Assembly: GCA_029260295.1 (NCBI GenBank)
Contig: JAJDDN010000008.1
Span: 62,001 to 126,000 of the forward strand
Direction: 5' to 3'
Length of the DNA stretch: 64,000 bases
Source of the DNA: Phycisphaerales bacterium
GTDB lineage: Bacteria; Planctomycetota; Phycisphaerae; Phycisphaerales; UBA1924
Made by a program: the position numbers and the translations under genes. Every line of letters begins with the position of its first letter. The stretch's first letter is position 1. The notes beneath the pieces were generated by a model. It was not told the DNA's origin. It did not search any database and saw only the letters and a program-made list of their open reading frames with translations. Shown here in pieces: positions 8,475-18,743 of this stretch.

Positions 8475-9881
8475 ATGAATATGAAAATTTGGCTAGCTGC
8501 CGCTACCGGGGTTGTAGTTTTAACCGGCTGCGCGGGGCCGTTGAGTCAGAAGTGGGATGATCCGCTTTATCGATCCATTCAAGAACAGTACCGTCAGCGC
8601 GATCGAACCGCCTCCGGGTTGGCGAGCTCGATGCATGCGATCCCCAGTATTGAACCGATGGTGCATGGGCCTCTTCGAGTTGGTGATGCTATCCGTGCCG
8701 CAATTCATCACAACCCAGAGTTGAGATCGGCTGGGTATCTTGTTGATGCGGCTTCCGGGCGGGTGCATCAGGCGGGGCTTTATCCAAATCCGTCGCTTAA
8801 CTTTGAGGCAGAAGCTGTAGGGTCAGACGCTGGCAGTGGGGGGGAGACGGCTTATGTGATCGAACAGGAGATTGTTCTTGGTGGAAAGCTCCGGAAGGCA
8901 CGGAGTGTTGCTGAATCAGATGTACTGGCCGCCAGAGCCGGGTTTGTAGCACAAGAGTATGCATTGGCAACTAGGGTAACACGGGCGTATTTCGCGGGTG
9001 TTTCGGCTCAAGAGCAACTGCAGAAACGAGAAGAGTTGGTAGCGTTGGCTTCTCAGCTTCGCGATGCGGCTACTTCTAAGGTTGTAGCCGGAACTGCAAC
9101 GATGGCTGATCAGCTCCGGGCCGAGGTGGTGCACGAGCAGGCGTTGATTGAGCTCGATAGTGCCCGATTCGAGTTGGAGTCTGCAATGGAGGTGCTCGCA
9201 TCAACTATTGGTGTTGATAGTGGGATTGATTTAGAGCTTGAATCTTCGATAGAGCAGTTTCCGGATCTCCCGAGCCGTGAGAGCCTTCTGTCGGCAACAC
9301 TTGAAGTCAACAGCCGGATATCTCTGGCCCGTATTGCTGTTGAAAGAGCTAGGCGGACACACAAACTTGCTCGATCAAATGCGGCTCCGGATCTTGTCGC
9401 GTCGATCGGGCCGCGGTATTCTGATATTGATAGTGAAACAACTATTGATGTCGGCCTGAGCATTGAAATACCGCTCTTTGATCGGAACCAAGGAGAGATC
9501 AGCGCGACGCTCGCTGAAAGACTTTCAGCTTCTGCCAAACTCAGAGGGGTTCAGTTGGAACTGATCGCAGAAGTCTCCAAGGCTTGGTCTCTGTATCAGT
9601 CCTCATATGCTGCTGTCCACCGGTTCAGAGATCAGCTTTTGCCAAAGGCAGAGAAAACTTTGGAGCTCACCCGGCAGGCATATCAGAGCGGAAAATCGGA
9701 TTATCTGCGGTTGCTTGACGCCCAGCAGGTCGTGGTTCAATCACACATTTCGTATATCAGAACTCTGGAGCAGCTGCAGAGTGCAGCAGCTTTATTGAAT
9801 GAACTTTCTCAAACACAGGCTCCGTGGCGGGGTCCCCGTAATGAAGACCATACCGAGCGGAGATCAAACAACCATGAATAA
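8475..9881 (+). CDS. czcC: CzcC-like outer-membrane efflux lipoprotein (TolC family)
   Basis: 468-residue outer-membrane factor of a tripartite heavy-metal exporter. ATG 8475 is chosen over the in-frame 8433 because AGGA sits six bases upstream and it gives a lipoprotein signal (MNMKIWLAAATGVVVLTGC). The mature protein has the two OEP repeats of the TolC fold, seen as AIHHNPELRSAGYLVDAASG, then GLYPNPSLNFEAEAVGS, and later PDLVASIGPRYS with DVGLSIEIPLFDRNQGEI, which is the CzcC-type strand. AYQSGKSDYLRLLDAQQ near the end is a typical OEP helix. The adaptor gene overlaps its stop by 8 bp, so the genes are co-translated. Confidence 0.9.
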   Translation: MNMKIWLAAATGVVVLTGCAGPLSQKWDDPLYRSIQEQYRQRDRTASGLASSMHAIPSIEPMVHGPLRVGDAIRAAIHHNPELRSAGYLVDAASGRVHQAGLYPNPSLNFEAEAVGSDAGSGGETAYVIEQEIVLGGKLRKARSVAESDVLAARAGFVAQEYALATRVTRAYFAGVSAQEQLQKREELVALASQLRDAATSKVVAGTATMADQLRAEVVHEQALIELDSARFELESAMEVLASTIGVDSGIDLELESSIEQFPDLPSRESLLSATLEVNSRISLARIAVERARRTHKLARSNAAPDLVASIGPRYSDIDSETTIDVGLSIEIPLFDRNQGEISATLAERLSASAKLRGVQLELIAEVSKAWSLYQSSYAAVHRFRDQLLPKAEKTLELTRQAYQSGKSDYLRLLDAQQVVVQSHISYIRTLEQLQSAAALLNELSQTQAPWRGPRNEDHTERRSNNHE

Positions 9882-11337
9882 TCCAAGGTATTTACTGTAT
9901 TGCATTCTTGCATTTCTTGTTCTTGGGATCGCCGGGTGCGGCCCAAGTGGTGATGATCACGCAGGTCACAATCGTGCCGATGAGGAGCATGATGATGGAG
10001 GGCATGTAGAAAGTGAGGATGAGCATCACGAGGATGTTGTCATACTATCTGACGAGCAGCTCCGTGAGGCTGGAGTTGTGATTGCACCGTTGGCGGGCGG
10101 AGAGATCGCAAGCTATATCATGCTGCCCGCTGAAGTCGGTTTAAATCAGGATTATGTGCTTCATGTCACGCCTCGCGTTCCTGGAATTGTCACGCAAGTC
10201 AGTGGGTACCTTGGGCAGCAAGTTGTTGCTGGCGAGTTGCTCGCGGTCATAGAGAGCCCGGAGCTTGGGGAAGCCAAGATTTCATATCTTCAGAAAATAC
10301 AAGCCAAGAATATCGCAGATTCGGAGCACGCCCGGCAGGAAACTATCAGCCAGAATACTTCCAAGCTCCTCGACATCCTCCGCAAGGACCCAACCCTTGA
10401 GAGCCTGCGGAATCAGGTTTCGGATCTGCGTATAGGTGAGAATAAGGGATTATTGCTGACCGCATATGCGAAGATGCATGCAGGAGCGGCGAACTATGCC
10501 CGGGAGAGGCAGCTCAATGAAAAGGGGTTATCCACCCAGATCGATCTGCTGGCATCGCAAGAGTTGTACAACAGTTCGCTGGCTCAGTACATGGCCGAGT
10601 TTGAAGATGTTGATTTTTCGTTTCGACAAAGAATGCAACAGGCCCAGCAGGGCGCGATGATCGCGATGTCCGGTGTTGAGAATGCGGAGAGAAAGTTGCA
10701 TTTGCTTGGTTTGAATCATGATCAGATTCAGTTGGTTTCATCTGAGCCTGACATGAATGTAGCCAGGTACGAGCTCAATGCGCCGATCAACGGCCGGATT
10801 GTTTCCAAGCACATTACCCCGGGCGAAAGGGTTGGGGTTGATACTTCTGTGTACACGATTGCTGATCTGAGCACTGTGTGGCTCAATATTTCAGTGTACG
10901 CTCAATACGCAGAAATGATCAATGAAGGACAACATGTGACAGTGCGGATGGGAAACCGGACCGCTTCAGGGGTTGTTGACTACATCAGTGCCCTGGTTTC
11001 TGAAACAACCCGTACCGTTGCGGCACGCGTGGTGCTTGAGAATGCGGACAGGGCGTGGAAGCCTGGCGAGTTTGTCACGGTTCGTGTTGAGACCGACATG
11101 GTTCATGCTGACCGGCTTGTGCCCGTGGGCGCTGTCCAGACCTATGAAGGGCATGAGGTGGTGTTTGTTCAGGACGCAGACGGGATTGAGCCTGTTCGTG
11201 TAAGGCTTGGTCTGAAGAATGATGATCATGTTGAGTTGCTCGGAGATGAGATCAAGATCGGGACATTGGTTGTCATTGAAAATAGTTTCCTTATCAAAGC
11301 AGAACTCGGCAAGGGTTCCGCCGGTCACGATCACTAA
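9874..11337 (+). CDS. czcB: CzcB-like RND membrane-fusion adaptor
   Basis: 487-residue periplasmic adaptor linking the RND pump to the outer-membrane channel. The start at 9874 (ATGAATAA overlap with czcC) gives a lipoprotein signal with lipobox IAGC; an upstream ATG at 9841 is an alternative. Right after the lipid-anchored Cys comes a His/Asp/Glu-rich segment (HAGHN, DGGHVESEDEHHED) suited to divalent-metal binding, as in CzcB-type adaptors. The lipoyl/barrel-sandwich halves (VTPRVPGIVTQVSGYLGQQV and NAPINGRIVSKHITPGERV) flank a long helical hairpin, followed by beta-barrel and membrane-proximal domains. The RND pump gene follows 12 bp downstream. Confidence 0.9.
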   Translation: MNNPRYLLYCILAFLVLGIAGCGPSGDDHAGHNRADEEHDDGGHVESEDEHHEDVVILSDEQLREAGVVIAPLAGGEIASYIMLPAEVGLNQDYVLHVTPRVPGIVTQVSGYLGQQVVAGELLAVIESPELGEAKISYLQKIQAKNIADSEHARQETISQNTSKLLDILRKDPTLESLRNQVSDLRIGENKGLLLTAYAKMHAGAANYARERQLNEKGLSTQIDLLASQELYNSSLAQYMAEFEDVDFSFRQRMQQAQQGAMIAMSGVENAERKLHLLGLNHDQIQLVSSEPDMNVARYELNAPINGRIVSKHITPGERVGVDTSVYTIADLSTVWLNISVYAQYAEMINEGQHVTVRMGNRTASGVVDYISALVSETTRTVAARVVLENADRAWKPGEFVTVRVETDMVHADRLVPVGAVQTYEGHEVVFVQDADGIEPVRVRLGLKNDDHVELLGDEIKIGTLVVIENSFLIKAELGKGSAGHDH

Positions 11338-11349
11338 AGGGAGGATCAG

Positions 11350-14300
11350 ATGCTTAGTAAAGTAATTGAGTTTTCGATCCGCCAGAGTGCGATCGTACTA
11401 CTGGCAACCATTGCGATAGCCGGGATCGGTGTGTACAGTTTCACCAAACTCCCGATCGACGCAGTGCCTGACATTACCAATGTGCAGGTTCAGATTAATA
11501 CAAATGTAACCGCTCTTTCTCCGGTTGAAGTTGAGCAGCAGATCACCTTCCCGATCGAGTGGTCGATGGGCGGATTGCCCAAGGTCGAGCAAGTCCGATC
11601 AATTTCACGGTACGGTTTGTCGCAAGTCACAGTTGTATTCGAAGACGGGACTGATATCTACTGGGCTCGGCAGCTTGTGAGCGAGCGTCTTACCGAGGCA
11701 CGCGAGTCGCTCCCCGCCGGGTTGGCGGACCCACAGATGGGACCGGTCTCCACGGGGCTTGGTGAGATCTACATGTGGGCTGTAGAAGCGGTGGGGCCCA
11801 GGCCTGATGGCACCGAATATACGCAACAGGATTTGAGGACTGTTCAGGATTGGATTGTGAGACCTCAACTGCGAACGGTGCTCGGGGTCACGGAAGTCAA
11901 CAGTATCGGCGGCTTTGAGCAGCAGTACCATATCAATCCGGACATGGCCAAACTGATGGCCTACGGGCTGACACTCCGTGACATCATGCAGTCGTTAGCG
12001 GAAAACAACTCAAATGCCGGCGGCGGATACATCGAGCATGCCGGTGAGTCGTACCTTGTCAGAGCGACCGGGCTGATCGGGAGTGTTGAGGACATTGAGA
12101 ATATCAAGGTCAAAAGTGTTGATGGCATTCCGGTCTATATACGGGATATCGCAAAGGTCATCATTGGAGAGGAACTCCGCACGGGTGCGGGAACGCACGA
12201 AGGTGAAGAGGTTGTCATCGGGACAGCGATGATGCTCCTGGGTGCAAACAGCAGGACGGTTTCCGAAGGTGTTCACGATCGGATGCAAGAGATCGGAAAG
12301 ACACTCCCGGAGAATATTGAGATCACCACGCTGTACAACAGGACTTATTTGGTTGATGCCACTCTGAGGACGATTGAGAAGAACTTGGTTGAAGGTGCGA
12401 TTCTTGTTGTCGTGATTCTTCTGTTGCTCCTGGGAAACTTGAGGGCGGCCATTATTGTCGCTTGCGCGATACCTCTCTCGATGCTCATCGCTGCCACAGG
12501 GATGGTGGAGAACAAGGTCAGTGCAAACCTGCTGAGTCTTGGAGCGGTTGACTTTGGCATTATCGTCGATGGAGCCGTGGTCTTTGTGGAGAACATTGTC
12601 CGTAGGGCATCGGAAGAGCAAAAAAAGAAGGGCAGGCGTCTCACCAATGAGGAACGGATCGAAGTGATTTCGGCGGCCGGTAAACAGATCGCTAAGCCAA
12701 CATTTTTCGGGATTCTGATCATCATGATTGTCTATCTCCCGATCCTCACCCTTACCGGCATTGAGGGAAAGATGTTCCGCCCGATGTCATTGGTGGTGCT
12801 GATGGCGCTCGCCGGGGCCATGATTCTCACCTTTACATTCGTCCCCGCTGCTTGTGCCGTCTTTCTTCGTGGGAAGTTCTCGGAAAGGGAAAGCTTTCTT
12901 ATTCGTGGATGTAAAGCGGTGTACCGGCCGTTACTCATCAAAGCAATCCATATACGATGGATAACAATCGGTATCGCGGTAGTTGTATTGGGGATATCAG
13001 GATTGGTGGCATCGAGACTCGGGAGTGAGTTTGTTCCCCAGCTCGGAGAGGGGGCTTTGGCGATTCAGCCGGCCCGTATCCCCAGTATAGGAATTACAAC
13101 AAGCATTGCGATGCAAAAAAACCTGGAAAGAGCTTTGTCCGACGAGTTCCCAGATGAAATCGAAAGTATTTTTTCCAGAATTGGCACAGCCGAGGTCGCT
13201 ACAGATCCTATGGGTCCCAATGTCAGCGATACCTACCTGATGTTGTTTCCTCGAGAGCAATGGACACGGGCCAAGACACAGGAGGAATTGGCTGGAGTAA
13301 TCGAAGAGTTTATAAGCAATATCCCCGGGCAGAACTATGAGATTACGCAGCCAATTGAGTTGAGATTCAACGAGTTAATCAGCGGGGTCCGCAGCGATTT
13401 GGCTATAAAGATATTTGGAGATGATCTGGATCAGTTGCTTCAATCAGGGAATGACATAGCTAAGGTTTTGAAAGAGATTCCTGGGGCGTCGGATGTGAAG
13501 GTCGAACAAGTGAGCGGGCTATCAGTGCTTACCGTTGATATAGATCGTCACAAAATTGCTCGCTACGGACTGAATGTCAGTGATGTGCAAGAGGTTATTT
13601 CAATCGCATTTGGTGGGCAAGAGGGCGGAACACTTTATGACGGTGATCGCAGATTTCCGATTATTGTGCGGCTTCCAGAAGAGATCAGAGGAAAGGTTGA
13701 TCTTGTTCGACAGGTTCCGATCCCCCTTCCCGAAAGCGCAACCCTGCAAACCGACGATACCGATTTGATCGGCGGAATCGAAACGGGTATCCGGTATATC
13801 CCTCTCGAAGCGGTAGCGACGATTGAGATTGCGGAGGGGCCCAATCAAATTAGCCGCGAGAATGCAAAGCGGCGGATTGTGGTGCAAACGAATATCCGAG
13901 GCCGCGACATGGGATCCTTTGTTGCACAGGCCAAAGAACTGCTCGATGCAGAAGTCGCACTACCCGATGGATACTTCATCACTTGGGGGGGGCAGTTCGA
14001 GAATCTAGCCAAAGCTCGCCAGAGACTAATGATTGTTGTTCCTGTTGCTCTCTCGCTGATCTTCATCATGTTGTTGTCTGCGTTCGGAAATGCAAGGCAC
14101 GCAATAATTGTGTATACAGGTGTGCCCCTCGCGCTAACCGGCGGGGTACTGGGGCTCTGGTTGCGTGGGATGCCATTTAGTATCAGCGCCGGCGTTGGGT
14201 TTATTGCATTATCAGGCGTCGCAGTTCTTAACGGTGTTGTGATGATTACATTCATCAACGATCTCATTAAAGCGGGGAGCCCCGCACGCGATGCGATAAT

Positions 14301-14544
14301 TAATGGGAGTTTGTCCCGATTGCGACCGGTGCTTATGACGGCGCTCGTAGCGAGCTTGGGCTTTGTCCCAATGGCGCTCAATACCGGGATGGGAGCTGAA
14401 GTGCAGAGGCCATTGGCAACCGTCGTAATCGGCGGGTTGATCAGTTCAACTGTTTTGACCCTGTTTGTCTTGCCCACTTTGTATTATTGGTTCGGCGCAG
14501 GAAAGCAAGACGGCATGGATAAAGAGGTTGGCCGGTCCAGTTGA
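11350..14544 (+). CDS. czcA: CzcA-like heavy-metal RND efflux pump
   Basis: 1064-residue inner-membrane proton/metal antiporter of the HME-RND class. The N-terminus (IEFSIRQSAIVLLATIAIAG, then KLPIDAVPDITNVQVQINT) is typical. The transmembrane-4 motif reads AVDFGIIVDGAVVFVEN, with Asp401, Asp407 and Glu414. This is the divalent type (Zn/Co/Cd/Ni) of CzcA/CnrA; the monovalent Cu/Ag CusA type lacks this pattern. Twelve membrane helices and two large periplasmic loops are present at full family length. GGGAGG lies just upstream of the ATG. It closes the four-gene efflux operon and converges on the hybrid kinase gene with a 16 bp gap. The exact metal cannot be decided from sequence. Confidence 0.93.
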   Translation: MLSKVIEFSIRQSAIVLLATIAIAGIGVYSFTKLPIDAVPDITNVQVQINTNVTALSPVEVEQQITFPIEWSMGGLPKVEQVRSISRYGLSQVTVVFEDGTDIYWARQLVSERLTEARESLPAGLADPQMGPVSTGLGEIYMWAVEAVGPRPDGTEYTQQDLRTVQDWIVRPQLRTVLGVTEVNSIGGFEQQYHINPDMAKLMAYGLTLRDIMQSLAENNSNAGGGYIEHAGESYLVRATGLIGSVEDIENIKVKSVDGIPVYIRDIAKVIIGEELRTGAGTHEGEEVVIGTAMMLLGANSRTVSEGVHDRMQEIGKTLPENIEITTLYNRTYLVDATLRTIEKNLVEGAILVVVILLLLLGNLRAAIIVACAIPLSMLIAATGMVENKVSANLLSLGAVDFGIIVDGAVVFVENIVRRASEEQKKKGRRLTNEERIEVISAAGKQIAKPTFFGILIIMIVYLPILTLTGIEGKMFRPMSLVVLMALAGAMILTFTFVPAACAVFLRGKFSERESFLIRGCKAVYRPLLIKAIHIRWITIGIAVVVLGISGLVASRLGSEFVPQLGEGALAIQPARIPSIGITTSIAMQKNLERALSDEFPDEIESIFSRIGTAEVATDPMGPNVSDTYLMLFPREQWTRAKTQEELAGVIEEFISNIPGQNYEITQPIELRFNELISGVRSDLAIKIFGDDLDQLLQSGNDIAKVLKEIPGASDVKVEQVSGLSVLTVDIDRHKIARYGLNVSDVQEVISIAFGGQEGGTLYDGDRRFPIIVRLPEEIRGKVDLVRQVPIPLPESATLQTDDTDLIGGIETGIRYIPLEAVATIEIAEGPNQISRENAKRRIVVQTNIRGRDMGSFVAQAKELLDAEVALPDGYFITWGGQFENLAKARQRLMIVVPVALSLIFIMLLSAFGNARHAIIVYTGVPLALTGGVLGLWLRGMPFSISAGVGFIALSGVAVLNGVVMITFINDLIKAGSPARDAIINGSLSRLRPVLMTALVASLGFVPMALNTGMGAEVQRPLATVVIGGLISSTVLTLFVLPTLYYWFGAGKQDGMDKEVGRSS

Positions 14545-14560
14545 GTTGCGCGATGATGAG

Positions 14561-17500
14561 TTATGCTGCAGACGCTGATCGATTCGCATAGAAATCGATG
14601 AGTTCAATCAGCTTGGCTTTATCGATTGGCTTCGTGGCAAAGTCGTCACATCCGGCATCAATACATTTCTTCCGATCACTCGCCATCGCATGAGCAGTCA
14701 GGGCGATGATTGGGCCGTTGTATTGAGCCGAACGCAACGCGGAAGATGCTTCGTATCCACTCATGACCGGCATTTGCATGTCCATTAAGATGACATCGAA
14801 TGGGTTGCCATTGGATTGTGCAGCAAGGGCGGCATCGAGTGCAAGCTTTCCGTTTTCAACAACTTCAATACTCGCTCCGGCTTTCTTCAGAATGAATGTA
14901 AACAGTCGTTGGTTGTCCGGGCCGTCTTCGGCCAGTAGGATTTTGCAGTTAAGTTTTTTGATGACAGTTTTATCACAAAGTTTTTTCTCAGAACGATTAT
15001 TAATCATCTGGGCAGGGTTTTTGATCAGTTTGACATCATTTAGATTTGGTGATGCGATTGTGATCCGGAAAGTACTGCCTTGGCCACTGTTGCTAAAGAC
15101 TTCGATCGTGCCGCCCATCATTTCTGCAAACTTTTTGCTGATATCGAGTCCAAGACCGGTCCCGCCAAACTTGCGAGTTGTTGATGAGTCAGCCTGGGCG
15201 AATGCTTTGAAAAGCTGTCCAATTTGAGCTTTAGTAATCCCAATGCCTGTATCAACAACATCAATCTGTATCAAAGAGTTGTGTAGTTTGTCATTGGTAA
15301 AGCTTGAAACAATCTTCACGCTGCCATTTTCGGTAAACTTGATCGCGTTCCCGATGATGTTAACCAGAATCTGGCGTAACCGTGTTGGGTCGCTCTCAAT
15401 AATCTCTGGCAAGGATCCATTAAACTCCAGCTTGAGTGGTAACGATTTTTCGTTAGCACGAATTGTCATCAACTTTGTGACATCGGATACGAGTTCAATA
15501 AACGAAAATCGAACACATTCCAGTTCTACTTTCCCCGCTTCAATCTTAGATATGTCAAGGATATCATTGATAATTGTGAGTAGATGTTCGCCATTGCGTT
15601 TGATTGTGTCTATCGCATCTGAATTGGCGTTTTTGTTTCTGCATGAATCATCATTGACCACAATTGTATCAGCGAATCCGAGAATCGCGGTCATTGGCGT
15701 TCTGATCTCGTGACTCATATTGGCAAGAAAGTCACTTTTTGCTTGATTCGCATTCTCAGCTTCCTTGCGTGTAATTTCTAAATCTTGTGTCAGTGAGAAC
15801 AACTCGTTCCGCTGGTCTGTGAGCGAGTCATTTGCGACCAGGATTTGGGATTCTGATTCCTTCATCGCGGTGATGTCTGTACGAATTGCCACATAGTGAG
15901 TGATTTTCCCTTCACCGTTTTTAAACGGGACAATCGTTGCTCGCACCCAATACGCAGACCCATCCTTAGCCAAGTTCTTGATTTCTCCGGTCCAGACATT
16001 CTTGCTTGCAATCGTTTTCCATAGGTCGCGATAGAAGCGATGGTCGTGCTCGTCGCTCTTGATCATACGGTGATTTTGACCGATGAGTTCTTTTTGAGAG
16101 TATCCGCTGAGTTCAACAAACTTATCATTGACATAGGAAATAGTCCCTTGAATATCAGTAACTGAAACAATCGCATGTTGGTCCAACGCGTATTTTTGAT
16201 TGTTCAAATCAGCAAAGGACATCTTGAGATTCCGAATCATTGAGTTGAATGATTCAGCAAGGTCGCCGATTTCATCGTGCGAGGTGACATTGCAAGATTG
16301 GTCAAGATCGCCGTTGGCAATCTGAACGGCTATCGCAGAGAGATCAGCAATTGGTTGGACAACTCGACGAGAAGTGCGCTTTGCAATTAGGATCACCAAC
16401 AAACTTGTTGAAAGAATAATCCAGAGCATCAGATTCCTGAGTTTATCTGAGGAAGCGTACGCGATGTCTTCAGGAATTTCAGAAATAACACCCCAGTGAA
16501 TGCCGGCGATGGTAAGGTTTGCGTGGGTTCCTAGTACGCGGCCATTATTCTCATATGAAGTTGTATTCTCAGTATCCACTCCGCTCTGCGATCCGAGTTG
16601 ACCGTGTTCTGCAAGCCAGAGCTTAGCTTGAGGATTGTTGTCCTCGTTAACTGTTAAAAGATTTGGATGTGTGTTCGAACTCAGTTTCGATCGAACTGAA
16701 ACTCCATCGCCTACTTTGTTTGTTCCTACGATATATGAGTTTATACTGGTGTCATTAGAGAGCGAGCTTTTCGCTGCAAAATCAAGCTGCTCAGGCGACA
16801 GTTGGAATGCAAGTACCCCAATTTTCTCGCCATCGGAGTTCGAAATTAGTGTGCATAGGAACCCTGTCGCCTGACCGTTTGATGGCTTGTAAAATTCAAT
16901 GTCTGAGAACGATGTACGGCCGGTATTACGAGTCTTTATAAACGATTCAGAGAAAAGAGAGTTTGAATAGGTCCCTGTGAGCAAATTGGTTCCAAGGTCG
17001 TCCTCTTGCCCGTTGGTGTACAATATATTGCCTTCGAGGTCAATGTATAGAACATCATAGTATCCATACGATCGTTGGAAATTCAGGACATCTGGGCCAT
17101 GCTCATATGCAAGGTTGTTCCATTGGTAACTTCTTGTGAAGTCGGATAGATTTTGACCGCTATCGGTGTATGAGTCGCTGAGCTTCACCAGAAACGCGGT
17201 TGTATTCCAGTTCGATGCCAGCGTTTCGAGATCAAGAATTCTATTGCTGAACCAGTTTTCAATGAATGTAACAGTGTTCCGAACGCTCATGGTGAGTGAA
17301 TCACGCGCTGAATCATGGAGGCTGGCCTTTGCGGTGGTATAGCTCGCATAGGAAACCACTATCATTGGTATTAATGAGACCGCCAAGAATCGAACTAAAA
17401 GCTTTCCACGCAAACTGCGCTTTGTTCCACTGGTGGCGTGTTCATTAATGCCGGCAACTCTTTCTTTGCCAGATGCGGAATGAGTTGTGTTTTTAGTCAT
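14561..17500 (-). CDS. Hybrid sensor histidine kinase (Cache-HAMP-PAS-HK-REC)
   Basis: 979-residue membrane kinase. The order is a polar N-terminus, TM1 (about 37-55), a large periplasmic sensor (about 60-350) with a double-Cache look (YYDVLYIDLEGNILYTNG; HWGVISEI before TM2), TM2 (about 357-373), HAMP (to 430), PAS/PAC (about 436-545; YVNDKFVELSGYSQKELIG), HisKA with SHEIRTPM and His597, HATPase (N-box near 714-723, DTGIGI at 750-755, GGTGLGL at 779-785), and a C-terminal receiver (DVILMDMQMPVMSG) with phospho-acceptor Asp907 and Lys957. All catalytic residues are present. Its ATG overlaps the stop of the substrate-binding-protein gene (ATGA), so the two are translationally coupled. No separate response regulator or Hpt gene is adjacent, so the output is unknown. 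Confidence 0.93.
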   Translation of the reverse strand: MTKNTTHSASGKERVAGINEHATSGTKRSLRGKLLVRFLAVSLIPMIVVSYASYTTAKASLHDSARDSLTMSVRNTVTFIENWFSNRILDLETLASNWNTTAFLVKLSDSYTDSGQNLSDFTRSYQWNNLAYEHGPDVLNFQRSYGYYDVLYIDLEGNILYTNGQEDDLGTNLLTGTYSNSLFSESFIKTRNTGRTSFSDIEFYKPSNGQATGFLCTLISNSDGEKIGVLAFQLSPEQLDFAAKSSLSNDTSINSYIVGTNKVGDGVSVRSKLSSNTHPNLLTVNEDNNPQAKLWLAEHGQLGSQSGVDTENTTSYENNGRVLGTHANLTIAGIHWGVISEIPEDIAYASSDKLRNLMLWIILSTSLLVILIAKRTSRRVVQPIADLSAIAVQIANGDLDQSCNVTSHDEIGDLAESFNSMIRNLKMSFADLNNQKYALDQHAIVSVTDIQGTISYVNDKFVELSGYSQKELIGQNHRMIKSDEHDHRFYRDLWKTIASKNVWTGEIKNLAKDGSAYWVRATIVPFKNGEGKITHYVAIRTDITAMKESESQILVANDSLTDQRNELFSLTQDLEITRKEAENANQAKSDFLANMSHEIRTPMTAILGFADTIVVNDDSCRNKNANSDAIDTIKRNGEHLLTIINDILDISKIEAGKVELECVRFSFIELVSDVTKLMTIRANEKSLPLKLEFNGSLPEIIESDPTRLRQILVNIIGNAIKFTENGSVKIVSSFTNDKLHNSLIQIDVVDTGIGITKAQIGQLFKAFAQADSSTTRKFGGTGLGLDISKKFAEMMGGTIEVFSNSGQGSTFRITIASPNLNDVKLIKNPAQMINNRSEKKLCDKTVIKKLNCKILLAEDGPDNQRLFTFILKKAGASIEVVENGKLALDAALAAQSNGNPFDVILMDMQMPVMSGYEASSALRSAQYNGPIIALTAHAMASDRKKCIDAGCDDFATKPIDKAKLIELIDFYANRSASAA

Positions 17501-18690
17501 TCAGTCACCTTTTTACTCAGTTCTGCATCCGCGATATTGATATTTGTTGTAATTGAAGTTGAAAACTGATTGTCGGCAAAGGCATCAATATCAATCGTGG
17601 ACTCAAGGATGCCGCTTTCAACAGCATAATCCATAATCAACTTCAGCCCGGGGATATCAAGATTCAAGTTTTTGTAGTTGATCACATTGAGATCGGGGCG
17701 AAGGCTCTGGATAATGGCTTGCGGGTCGTGCGCAGGAATATGTTTGCGGATCATTGTGGTAATTTCATCGAGAGGCTCTCCGCCATCCACACGCGCATTT
17801 TCAATATCCAAACCAGCTTTATGAATATAGTAGATAACTTCTTTGAGGGCTTTATTTTTTTCAGCGATCGCCTGGTCTGTCGCAATGGCTATGCACTCTA
17901 CATGGCCGTTTGGCCAGACGATGACATCCTTTGAGTACCATGCCACATGCCCGTAGTTATTCGTTTCAACGACTTCGGCCCATGGGAGTGACTGCTCAAA
18001 TGCTGCTGGAACTGACCTGGCGTTATTTTTCTTCAGAAACGCTGGAGATTTATTTGGAGCTACTGCGATCGCTCGGACATGCGCCGGTTCCCCACGGTCA
18101 AGATCAAGAGTAAGGCCGTGATCTTTGAGATATTTATACAGAACTACAGTATGGGTCGCATGAAGCGAAGGCACTGCACAATGGATTGGTTCGCCACCGT
18201 TATCTTTTATGGACTTAATCGCTTCAATTAATGATTCGTCTGGAAGTCTTTGTGTTCTGGATTCGGGGAGTTGAATCATTTCGCTGAGAAGTTGATTGAC
18301 AGCCATCGCATTCCCATCCCGATGCATCAAGCTCACCCAGCGAAAGTTCTGGCGTTCATTGAACATGTCCATAGCCTGAGGGCTAATTATGTATGCCAAG
18401 TCCGCCCCTCCAGACATAAAATTACTCCGGAGAAGTGGCCAGCTTTTCATTTGTTCGATCTGATAATCAGCATGAACCATTTGATCGCGGTATTTTTCAT
18501 ATGCGATGATCCCGGCATAATGATCAGCAAGCGGGATATAGATGGATTTGATAACAGTCCTTGTATTGGATTCTACAGCTTCATCTGCTTGAGAATCTTT
18601 GGCGTTGACTGTACCGGTTGCAAGTTGAGAGATAATGCCTACACAGATCAGCCCAACTCGTGTTCGTTCTAATGGGTTGTTGGGTCTCAT
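17497..18690 (-). CDS. Periplasmic substrate-binding protein (NMT1/SsuA-like), sensor-linked
   Basis: 397 residues with an N-terminal signal (VGLICVGIISQLATGTVNA). The body resembles ABC-type solute receptors of the nitrate/taurine/thiamine-precursor (NrtA/SsuA/THI5) kind: IKSIYIPLADHYAGIIAYEK, MKSWPLLRSNFMSGGADLAYI (the G.aDia block), PIHCAVPSLHATHTVVLYKYL, and VVETNNYGHVAWYSKDVI with a late VECIAIATD. ATG 18690 is chosen because GGAG lies 10 bases upstream and the signal peptide follows; an upstream frame to 18738 exists. No ABC permease or ATPase is adjacent. Instead the gene overlaps the hybrid kinase by 4 bp. That makes it a likely ligand-presenting subunit of the sensor rather than a transporter part. 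Ligand unknown. Confidence 0.8.
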   Translation of the reverse strand: MRPNNPLERTRVGLICVGIISQLATGTVNAKDSQADEAVESNTRTVIKSIYIPLADHYAGIIAYEKYRDQMVHADYQIEQMKSWPLLRSNFMSGGADLAYIISPQAMDMFNERQNFRWVSLMHRDGNAMAVNQLLSEMIQLPESRTQRLPDESLIEAIKSIKDNGGEPIHCAVPSLHATHTVVLYKYLKDHGLTLDLDRGEPAHVRAIAVAPNKSPAFLKKNNARSVPAAFEQSLPWAEVVETNNYGHVAWYSKDVIVWPNGHVECIAIATDQAIAEKNKALKEVIYYIHKAGLDIENARVDGGEPLDEITTMIRKHIPAHDPQAIIQSLRPDLNVINYKNLNLDIPGLKLIMDYAVESGILESTIDIDAFADNQFSTSITTNINIADAELSKKVTE

Positions 18691-18743
18691 ATGATTTGTG
18701 CTCCAGTACGGAAACCAAGATGATTCACGACCCCACATGGGTC

